Source of the DNA: Ferruginibacter sp.
GTDB lineage: Bacteria; Bacteroidota; Bacteroidia; Chitinophagales; Chitinophagaceae
Assembly (NCBI RefSeq): GCF_028288465.1
Contig: NZ_JAQBNR010000018.1
Coordinates: forward strand, 1-63,909
Direction: 5' to 3'
DNA length: 63,909 nt
The position numbers and the translations under genes were made by a program. Shown in pieces: positions 44,199-50,994 of the stretch (positions are counted from its first letter, which is position 1; the number at the start of each line of letters is the position of its first letter). The notes beneath the pieces were generated by a model. It was not told the origin of the DNA and searched no databases. It saw nothing but the letters and a program-made list of their open reading frames with translations.

Positions 44199-44589
44199 AT
44201 TGTACATTTTAGCGGGATGATGAAAAATGGCACACTACTCAAATATATAGGCTGTAAGCTGCAATGCCAAATGTCCTTACCGGAAACGAATAAAGCTGTC
44301 GTTGTTTTTGCAAGGCTGGCAGCAAAAAAAAGACTGCCATGCATGATGGAGTTTTAAGGAAGCAACCACAGTATTGCTGGTAAATAATAGTCCTGCCGTT
44401 TATATACCAACACCGGGTTTCATTCGTTATTCATCCGGCATCCCTTCGTTATATCTACGTTGGCTAACGTAGATATAACGTACTTGTACAAAACAATACA
44501 GCTCCAAAAGGAGAAGGAGACATAAAGGGTCACAATACATTTACCAATAAAATCAATCCGTATGGCTTTACAAATGGAGACCTATCTCA
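44199..44589. other. Gap with one strong hairpin
   Basis: No intact gene. A perfect 15-bp hairpin lies at 44447-44480. The end of the stretch (44562 onward) reads as the likely original N-terminus of the next gene in a shifted frame. Confidence 0.45.
44447..44480. repeat. Perfect 15-bp inverted repeat
   Basis: CGTTATATCTACGTT pairs with AACGTAGATATAACG around the loop GGCT. There is no adjacent T-run, so it is not a classical terminator. It lies about 80 bp before the start of the orphan gene, in the repeat-rich patch. Confidence 0.6.
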
Positions 44590-45270
44590 GTGGGCCGGAT
44601 GAACAATGTGGTGTTCTTTAAAAGGGCGGGAACTTATATGGCAAGGTCACTGCCTGCTACCGTAAAACTATCTGCTGCTACCAAAGTATGCAACGGTAAT
44701 TTCGGCATCGCTTCGGCCTGCGGAAAAAGCCTGCGGCAATTGCTGCTGCCGGTACTGCCCTTTCCCAAAGACAGGCGGATGCAGATCCGGTTTTCGGGCG
44801 CTATTGCAAAGTGGCTGGGTGCTGCCAATGCTGCTACCCTCCCCCCTGTCACTGCTATTCCTTTTGTAAACCAATTCCGCTTTACGGATTGCCCGGGTGT
44901 TGCCGAAAGGTGGAAACTGGGTTTACTGGTGGAACAGCCTGCTGCCAATACAATCACCCTGCATATCCCTGCCTTTATACCAAAACAAACCATTACTGCT
45001 CCTGAACATACGGTGGCCGTTACCTGTACCATTACCGTCGCAGGTTCTATGCTAATGGGAGCTGCGCCAACGGGCAGCCACTCCACAACGATGGAGATTG
45101 CCTATACGGATACGTTGATTCCTGCACAGACGATGCAGTGGACGCTTCCGGCTCCTGCCGGTACGGTGATCCTTGTTGCGGTGGCGTTGCGTTACCGGCT
45201 GGCCGGTGGCGGGTATTGCAGTGCCCCGGCATTTTTACCGGCTTCGGTTATTGATGCCCGTTATTGCTGA
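44590..45270 (+). CDS. Bacteroidota orphan protein, probably frameshifted at its N-terminus
   Basis: 226 residues from a GTG (ATG at 44599 possible). The N-terminal part (MNNVVFFKRAGTYMARSLP, then SAATKVCNGNFGIASACGKSLRQLL) resembles the family of Bacteroidetes hypothetical proteins that open with G-[RK]-x-x-N/D-x-V-x-x-[YF]-K. The rest is Ala/Pro/Thr-rich with strand-like blocks. An in-phase beginning, MALQMETYLSG from 44562, lies in another frame; removing one C at 44595-44596 would fuse it as YLSGRMNNVVFF. It is thus either a broken gene, a start downstream, or an error. Function unknown. Confidence 0.55.
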   Translation: MGRMNNVVFFKRAGTYMARSLPATVKLSAATKVCNGNFGIASACGKSLRQLLLPVLPFPKDRRMQIRFSGAIAKWLGAANAATLPPVTAIPFVNQFRFTDCPGVAERWKLGLLVEQPAANTITLHIPAFIPKQTITAPEHTVAVTCTITVAGSMLMGAAPTGSHSTTMEIAYTDTLIPAQTMQWTLPAPAGTVILVAVALRYRLAGGGYCSAPAFLPASVIDARYC

Positions 45271-45664
45271 GTGTTAGGTTGTTGCTGAAGATAACTCTCG
45301 TTATCGTTGGTATCCCGTACTATCGGCTTTAAAACTTTTGGCGACGGCATCGCTGGTATTTGGCTACTTCAAAAAACATATTAACTGAAGCCAGGTGAAT
45401 AAAAGCCTGAGCGGCTACATTAAATTATTTACCAATAGCGGCGAAAGGTGCCATGCACTGGAACGAAGCCTGGACAAGCAGCGTAGCTTTCCCGTCCGGC
45501 TGTTCTTATTCTCTGAATAACATACCATCTCAAAAAACCGCATGTATTAGTAACAAATGTATACCAGACAGAAGTCCGGTGTATGATGGATCAAAAGCAA
45601 CATCTTTTTTTACAACGTAGCTATATGCTTTGTCTTTATAGTGTTTACCTAATAAACACCTGTC
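45271..45664. other. Gap with degenerate repeats
   Basis: About 390 bp holding repeat A copy 2 (45360-45395) and the block 45421-45446 that matches 42832-42858. No frame is intact. It appears to be the decayed twin of the material at 42.8-43.3 kb. Confidence 0.5.
45360..45395 (+). repeat. Degenerate repeat A, copy 2
   Basis: TTGGCTACTTC...AACTGAAGCCAGG corresponds to 43230-43264. It is followed at 45421-45446 by a second block shared with 42832-42858. Confidence 0.5.
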
Positions 45665-46651
45665 TTATCGTTTCCCCATTTCCACCACCACCCCTTTCAC
45701 GGTACAATTCACCTCCGGTTTCTTTTGCGCCGTGCGGTATTTTGACAAATTGATCAGCAGCACGCTTGTAAGAATTACCACGAGGCCGGTGATCTGCAGC
45801 GGGCTCATGTGTTCGTTGGCGAAGAATACGCCGAGCAATACAGCTACCACAGGGTTTACGTATGCATAGGTACTAACCTGTGTGGCAGACCGCACCTGCA
45901 GCAACCATACATAGGCACTGTACCCTACCAGTGAGCCCATAATGATTAAATATACCAGTGCAAACCAGGAATCTGCTGTTACGGCCTGCCATTGAAAACC
46001 ACTCCATTCATGCCCTAAAAAAATACCCGGAATAAAAGCCAGGCCTGCTGCCAGCATCTGCCAGGCTGAACTGATGGTAGCCGTAGTGTTGGAGTTGTAT
46101 TTGGAATACAAAGAGCCGCCTGCCCAGCTCATACTGCCAATAACAATCACCACCAAACCAACAATGGCCTTGCTGCTGTCGGGAGAAGCAAAAGCTTTGG
46201 TAACATTTTCGCTGAACAATAAGATAACACCCGCAAAGCCGATCACCAGCCCGGTTAATACAGAGCGGTTGCTAAAGTTCTCTTTCCACTTTGGTCTGTC
46301 GAGCAACACAAACCACAAAGGCGAAGAAGATACAAGCACCGCTACCAAAGAACTTGGCAACGTTTTTTCAGCCCATATAACAGCGCCATTACCTACCAGC
46401 AGCAGCAGCAAACCACTGATGATGGCGGGCTTTATCTGCTGCCAGGTGCCCATGCGTTCTCCCTTTATCAAACTCCACCCCATCAGTAAAGAACCGGCTA
46501 TCAAAAAACGGATGGCGCCCAGCATCATCGGCGGAATGTGCAGCACCGCTTTGCGGATAAAAAAATAGGTAGATCCCCACACCAGGTAAACCGTAGCAAA
46601 GGCAATTACTACCAGCAGTGTAGAAACTTCTTTTTTTGAACTGGTTGGCAT
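45665..46651 (-). CDS. EamA/DMT-family transporter (YedA-like exporter)
   Basis: 328 residues with ten membrane helices arranged as two EamA repeats: residues about 15-145 (TVYLVWGSTYFFIRKAV, PPMMLGAIRFLIAGS, LPSSLVAVLVSSSPLW) and about 160-300 (SMSWAGGSLYSKY, STYAYVNPVVAVLLGVFFANEHMSPLQ). The family includes amino-acid and metabolite exporters. It begins 3 bp after the Lrp-type regulator gene, so the two form an operon. That pairing suggests export of an amino acid sensed by the regulator. Substrate is inferred only. Confidence 0.92.
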   Translation of the reverse strand: MPTSSKKEVSTLLVVIAFATVYLVWGSTYFFIRKAVLHIPPMMLGAIRFLIAGSLLMGWSLIKGERMGTWQQIKPAIISGLLLLLVGNGAVIWAEKTLPSSLVAVLVSSSPLWFVLLDRPKWKENFSNRSVLTGLVIGFAGVILLFSENVTKAFASPDSSKAIVGLVVIVIGSMSWAGGSLYSKYNSNTTATISSAWQMLAAGLAFIPGIFLGHEWSGFQWQAVTADSWFALVYLIIMGSLVGYSAYVWLLQVRSATQVSTYAYVNPVVAVLLGVFFANEHMSPLQITGLVVILTSVLLINLSKYRTAQKKPEVNCTVKGVVVEMGKR

Positions 46652-46654
46652 GGC

Positions 46655-47125
46655 TTATTTTTTTGGAATGATTAGTTGTTGTTGCTCCTTTACGGTTTCC
46701 AACACAATCACCGATTTAGTGGATGCGATGTTGGGTATTTTCTGAAAGGAGTTGCGCATTAAATTCATCAGCGATGCGGCGTCTGCTATCCGCACTTTTA
46801 CCAGGAAACAATCTTCGCCGGCAATATGGTGCACTTCCTGTACCTCCGGAATTTTTGAAAGGGCCTGTGCCGTTTGACTGCTGCAGGTAAATCCTTCTGC
46901 CGAACGGATAAAAATAAATGCCAGCAGTTTCTGGTTCAGGGCAGCGGGATCAATCCGCGTGGTATACTGAAGAATCACTTTTTTCTGCTCCAGCTTTTTA
47001 ACCCGTTCCAGCATGGCCGAAGGCGCCATCTTAAGTTCCCGTGCAAGGTCGGCATTGGAGATCCTGGAATTGTCCTGCATCAGTTTTAAGATGTTTAAAT
47101 CCGTACTGTCTAAGATAAGTTCCAT
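46655..47125 (-). CDS. Lrp/AsnC-family transcriptional regulator
   Basis: 156 residues. The N-terminal winged helix-turn-helix is plain (LDSTDLNILKLMQDNSRISNADLARELKMAPSAMLERVKKLEQKKVI). The C-terminal RAM ligand-binding domain follows (AFIFIRSAEG, VQEVHHIAGEDCFLVKVRIAD, IASTKSVIVLETVKEQ). These proteins bind amino acids and control amino-acid genes. It is the first gene of an operon with the EamA exporter, and a 15-bp Lrp-like palindrome lies 31 bp before its start codon, suggesting autoregulation and control of export. Confidence 0.93.
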   Translation of the reverse strand: MELILDSTDLNILKLMQDNSRISNADLARELKMAPSAMLERVKKLEQKKVILQYTTRIDPAALNQKLLAFIFIRSAEGFTCSSQTAQALSKIPEVQEVHHIAGEDCFLVKVRIADAASLMNLMRNSFQKIPNIASTKSVIVLETVKEQQQLIIPKK

Positions 47126-47557
47126 ATTTGAATGTTTCTGTAAATGTACTATAATTCAGAATTAAATTCTAAAAAAAAAATACTTACCGAACAAAAGACT
47201 GAATATTTCCACATTTATGAATTTTTTTTTCTTGTAGTGATCTGTATGGCCTGAATAATTGCAGTAGCAGAGCTTCAAAACGTCCTCATTTTATATCCCT
47301 TTAGAGAGACAAGGCGAAACGATTTATATCAGCTGTAGTATGTATAAAAAATCCGGCAAAAAATAAATTACAACAGCCGGTATACCCGGTTCAAAGTATT
47401 GGTGAAACAGTATGCAGCTGTTACAGGCGGATTTTGTTAACGATAGCGCAACAAATATTTTCAATACATTTAGAAGTGTTAAAACAATCATCCATCCAGG
47501 TTTTATTATTACCGGTATCACGCGGCATACTTATACCAAATTGCTAAAACAATAAAC
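47126..47557. other. Divergent spacer with the Lrp-like operator
   Basis: 432 bp between the Lrp gene and the DUF1259 gene. Apart from the palindrome at 47157-47171 and homopolymer A/T runs around 47171-47232, nothing was recognised. No gene is supported. Confidence 0.4.
47157..47171. promoter_or_regulatory. Lrp-type operator upstream of the regulator-exporter operon
   Basis: CAGAATTAAATTCTA matches the E. coli Lrp consensus YAGHAWATTWTDCTR at 12 of 15 positions and contains the perfect palindrome AGAATT-A-AATTCT (47158-47170), with TT and AA pairing further out. It lies 31 bp upstream of the regulator start, a position suited to autoregulation. Binding is inferred. Confidence 0.5.
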
Positions 47558-48523
47558 ATGAAACAGTCAATAAAAATAGTTCCGTTATGTGCATTTGCCA
47601 TCGCAATTTTGCTGATGGCTTCCTGTAATAGTGGCACCAGGCCATCTGCCATCGTTGAAAACAAAAAAGATACCCTTGCCTGTTCCCCCGAAAGCAGTAA
47701 ACTTGATACCGCTAAAATTGCTGCAGTTACCGGCATGAAGGGCACAGTAAAAAATGGTGAATATAAAATTACTGTTCCGCAAAATGACCTGCATATTATA
47801 GTAGATGGTTTTAAAATAATCCCCCCCATGGGATTGGGTACATGGATAGCGTTTACCCCCTGCGGGGATAGTGTAATGATGATGGGAGATATTATCTTAT
47901 CTGAAAACGATGTAGCACCGGTACAGCAGGAAGTAATCAGGCAGGGGCTTTCCATCACCGCAATTCACAATCACTTTGTACGCAACCGGCCTAATGTAAT
48001 GTATATGCATATTGGTGGCTTTGGCAATGCTGCAACTCTTGCAGCCAATGCAAAAGCTGTTTTAGACAAGGTAAGCCAGTCAAGAGGCGCAGATCCCAAA
48101 GCAGCCAAAGCTGACAGTGTAGTAAATACTTTAAATATCCCCATGCTGGATTCTTTGATGGGACATAAAGGAGAAATGAGCAAAGGCGTGTACAAATACA
48201 CCATTGGCAGGCCCGATGTAATGCTGAGGGAGCATGGTGTTCCTATCAGCAGCTTTATGGGTTTCAATACCTGGGCTGCATGGCAGGGTACTGCTGACAG
48301 AGCCGCAGTTGCCGGGGATTTTACCATGCTGATGGATGAGGTGCAACCAGTAATTAAAACACTTATTGAAAATGGAATTGAGGTAGTAGCTGTTCATAAT
48401 CACATGGTACATGAAGAACCAAAAATTTTCTTTCTGCATTACTGGGGTGTTGGCCCTGTTGAAAAGCTGGCAAAAGGATTAAAAGCTGCCTTAGACAAAA
48501 CTGGAAAAGGTATGGGGCATTAA
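47558..48523 (+). CDS. DUF1259 (LppY/LpqO-like) lipoprotein with two repeats
   Basis: 321 residues. A lipoprotein signal (VPLCAFAIAILLMASC) gives lipidated Cys near residue 23. Two DUF1259 units follow: about 75-155 (GLGTWIAFTPCGDSVMMMGD ... LSITAIHNHFVRNRPNVMYMHIGG) and about 230-305 (GFNTWAAWQGTADRAAVAGD ... IEVVAVHNHMVHEEPKIFFLHYWG). The paired HNH-x-[FV] motifs are striking and could bind metal. The role of the family is unknown. It is followed 11 bp later by a beta-propeller protein and clearly forms an operon with it. Confidence 0.87.
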   Translation: MKQSIKIVPLCAFAIAILLMASCNSGTRPSAIVENKKDTLACSPESSKLDTAKIAAVTGMKGTVKNGEYKITVPQNDLHIIVDGFKIIPPMGLGTWIAFTPCGDSVMMMGDIILSENDVAPVQQEVIRQGLSITAIHNHFVRNRPNVMYMHIGGFGNAATLAANAKAVLDKVSQSRGADPKAAKADSVVNTLNIPMLDSLMGHKGEMSKGVYKYTIGRPDVMLREHGVPISSFMGFNTWAAWQGTADRAAVAGDFTMLMDEVQPVIKTLIENGIEVVAVHNHMVHEEPKIFFLHYWGVGPVEKLAKGLKAALDKTGKGMGH

Positions 48524-48534
48524 AATGTAGCAGA

Positions 48535-49542
48535 ATGAGTCAATTAAAAAGTTATTGTATTGCTATTATACTGGTTGTTTTTTGTTTGGAAGGCTGCAAC
48601 GCACAGTCTTCCAAACAGAGCCAGGCACTTCAACTGATTACATCCGTTGCTTTGCCCGGTGTAGCCGGCAGGATTGATCATCTTGCATTTGACAGTGCTA
48701 ACGGACATATTTTTATAGCCGCACTCGGAAATAACAGTGTAGAGGTGGTGGACTTAAGAACAAACAAAATTATTCATAGCATTACCGGTTTAAGTGAGCC
48801 GCAGGGGATCGCTTTTATCCCCGGGAAAAACATGCTGTTTGTGGCAAATGGTGGTAACGGCGTATGTGCTATTTTTAACACAGCAACTTATCAGAAAATA
48901 ACGTCGGTTCAATTACCAGGCGATGCCGATAATGTGCGCTATGATGCCGTAAACAAAAAAATTTATGTTGGTTATGGTGAAGGAGGTATTGCAGTTATTG
49001 ACGCAGCTACATTAAGACAGGTTGCAGATGTAAAGCTACAGGGGCATCCTGAATCATTTCAACTGGATATTGCAGCAAAGAAAATCTATGTAAACGTACC
49101 CGGCAAACAACAGGTTGAAGTGATCGGTTTGGAAAAGCAGGTGGTAACAGACAGATGGAAGTTGACAGCTGCTAAATCGAATTTCCCGATGGCATTAGAT
49201 GTTACCAGCCACCGGCTATTTATTGGCTGCAGGCACCCTGCAAAATTGCTGGTACTGGATGCTGATTCAGGAAAACTGATTACAGCTTTTGATACCGATA
49301 GTGATGTGGATGATATTTTTTACAACCCAAAAAATGGAAGTATTTATTTTAGTTGTGGTGGTGGTTACATTGATATTTTTAAGCAGGAAACTCCCAACAC
49401 TTATACTTTAGTTGAGAAGATACCTTCCCGGTCAGGGGCAAGAACCTCGCTCTTTCTTCCGCAATCAAACCGGTTAATAGTTGCCAGGCCAAAAAGTTTT
49501 AACAGTGACGCAGCATTATTGGTTTATGGTATAAAAAATTGA
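48535..49542 (+). CDS. YncE-like beta-propeller protein, lipoprotein
   Basis: 335 residues with a lipoprotein signal (YCIAIILVVFCLEGC). The mature part consists of about seven repeats of the YVTN/SMP-30-like propeller type (GRIDHLAFDSANGHIFIAALGNNSVEVVDLRTNKI, then EPQGIAFIPGKNMLFVANGGNG, NVRYDAVNKKIYVGYGEGGIAVIDAATL). It is thus a seven-bladed propeller in the periplasm or on the cell surface. It is the second gene of the operon with the DUF1259 lipoprotein. Whether it binds or hydrolyses a ligand is unknown. Confidence 0.87.
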   Translation: MSQLKSYCIAIILVVFCLEGCNAQSSKQSQALQLITSVALPGVAGRIDHLAFDSANGHIFIAALGNNSVEVVDLRTNKIIHSITGLSEPQGIAFIPGKNMLFVANGGNGVCAIFNTATYQKITSVQLPGDADNVRYDAVNKKIYVGYGEGGIAVIDAATLRQVADVKLQGHPESFQLDIAAKKIYVNVPGKQQVEVIGLEKQVVTDRWKLTAAKSNFPMALDVTSHRLFIGCRHPAKLLVLDADSGKLITAFDTDSDVDDIFYNPKNGSIYFSCGGGYIDIFKQETPNTYTLVEKIPSRSGARTSLFLPQSNRLIVARPKSFNSDAALLVYGIKN

Positions 49543-49753
49543 GCTGGTATCTGGAAGCATCAGTACTCGCTGAACTATCTTCTTTAAGCGTGAACGCTAT
49601 GAATAAAAATAGTAGTACTTCATTTGCAAACAGTTTTGTCTATTAACTGAGCGGGATAGCACGCAATACCTGTAACCTAAATAAACGCAGGCTGGCCTTG
49701 TACAATCTACTCCACCGTTTGCACTTTGTGCAGGTCGAAATATTACTTATTGC

Positions 49754-50161
49754 TTATTTTTCCGGCTGGTTTTCTTGTATCAGGGGCAGGTACCGTTTTT
49801 TGTTATCGTACATTATCCAAATTAATATCGCAAAGAGAATGATTGAAACAGGTAAACCGCTGGTATCCTGCACTATGGTAGTCAAAAATATTCCTGCCAT
49901 CACAGGGAAAATAATCAAAGCCCCCAGGGCTCTTGTTCGTGGAATGATTATTAAGATGCCGCCAAGGATTTCTGCAACTCCAATCAGCGGCATAAGCCAG
50001 CCAATTGCTGCCACTGCAGCCATCGCTTTTAAAAATTTAGCAGGTAAATTTTCCGGTGCGGGCATATAATTAAAAAATTTGCTAAGCCCGGCATTTATAA
50101 ACACCAGGCCAAACAACAGAGACACTATAAACAATAATTTAGTTTTCACTGTACTTTTCAT
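49754..50161 (-). CDS. DoxX-family membrane protein
   Basis: 135 residues from MKSTVKTKLLFIVSLL; an upstream in-frame ATG adds 23 unlikely residues. Four hydrophobic helices are visible, with the family pattern VFINAGLSKFFNYMP in the first, IGWLMPLIGVAEILGGILIIIPRTRALGALIIFPVMAGIF in the second and third, and a final SIILFAILIWIMY. DoxX relatives form small quinone-associated or redox membrane components; their function is often unknown. It stands alone, convergent with the propeller gene. Confidence 0.85.
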   Translation of the reverse strand: MKSTVKTKLLFIVSLLFGLVFINAGLSKFFNYMPAPENLPAKFLKAMAAVAAIGWLMPLIGVAEILGGILIIIPRTRALGALIIFPVMAGIFLTTIVQDTSGLPVSIILFAILIWIMYDNKKRYLPLIQENQPEK

Positions 50162-50297
50162 TTTAATAAATTTATAAGTAAGGTATTGCCCACCTGGTAA
50201 CTTAATGGGATGAAAATACAACACTTTCAAACGATGTAAACCTGCTCATCACAAGGGATTTGATTCATGCCATCCCGGTGTACGCAGATAACCTGCT

Positions 50298-50768
50298 CTA
50301 CTCCTCTCCCAGCCCCAACCGCATTTCTATTAAATTTTTAGCAAAGCCCATTTTTTCATACGCTTTGATGGCGGGCTGGTTATCAAAATATACTTCTAAG
50401 CGCAACTCTGTAATTTGCCGCGATAATGCCCAATTTTTCAGTGCTTCCAGTATAAGGGCATTTACGCCCCTGCCCCTGTATCCGGGCACTGTATACATAA
50501 ACCCAAGGTAAGCGTGCTGCACATGCCTGTAAAACAGTTTCGACTTTTCAATACGGGCGTAACCGGACGCGATGAGTTGATTATCAACTACAGCAACCAC
50601 CAGTTCTGCATCCTCCCCGGCTATCAGTTGCTGCAAATTGTAGTATTGAATGGGATCATCTTTTAAGGTAATATCAAAGGGACGTTCCGCACTAATAACC
50701 CCTTGTTCAAACTGCAGCAGTGTTTCCATATCTTCCTGCCTGGCTTTTCTTATTGTTATTTGTTCCAT
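50298..50768 (-). CDS. GNAT-family N-acetyltransferase
   Basis: 156 residues with the GNAT fold order: TIRKARQEDMETLLQFEQG at the start, LVVAVVDNQLIASGYARIEKS, HAYLGFMYTVPGYRGRGVNALILEAL containing the acetyl-CoA motif A (GYRGRGVN), ALSRQITELRLEVYFDNQPAIKAYEKMGFAKNLIEM at the end. It transfers an acetyl group from acetyl-CoA to an unknown amine in the cytoplasm. The gene stands alone. Confidence 0.9.
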   Translation of the reverse strand: MEQITIRKARQEDMETLLQFEQGVISAERPFDITLKDDPIQYYNLQQLIAGEDAELVVAVVDNQLIASGYARIEKSKLFYRHVQHAYLGFMYTVPGYRGRGVNALILEALKNWALSRQITELRLEVYFDNQPAIKAYEKMGFAKNLIEMRLGLGEE

Positions 50769-50994
50769 GAGTTATAGTAAAATAATTTTTGCAAACTTAG
50801 CATTTTTCGCAGGGCCAATACATTGCGTTGTCATCAATCAATATGCGCAACTGGTTACAAATAAATAAATAAAAATATCCCCGGTGGTTACATTTCGGTT
50901 TTTCCGCATTGTATAAACCGATTTCCCGATTTTGAAAGCCCTGCCCTTTTTGTTTGATTTCCTTTGCATTCTATTCTAACAATATAAACTGATC

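Noticed and set aside
46074..46568. 164-codon frame opposite the EamA transporter
   Set aside because: Antisense shadow of a recognised ten-helix transporter.
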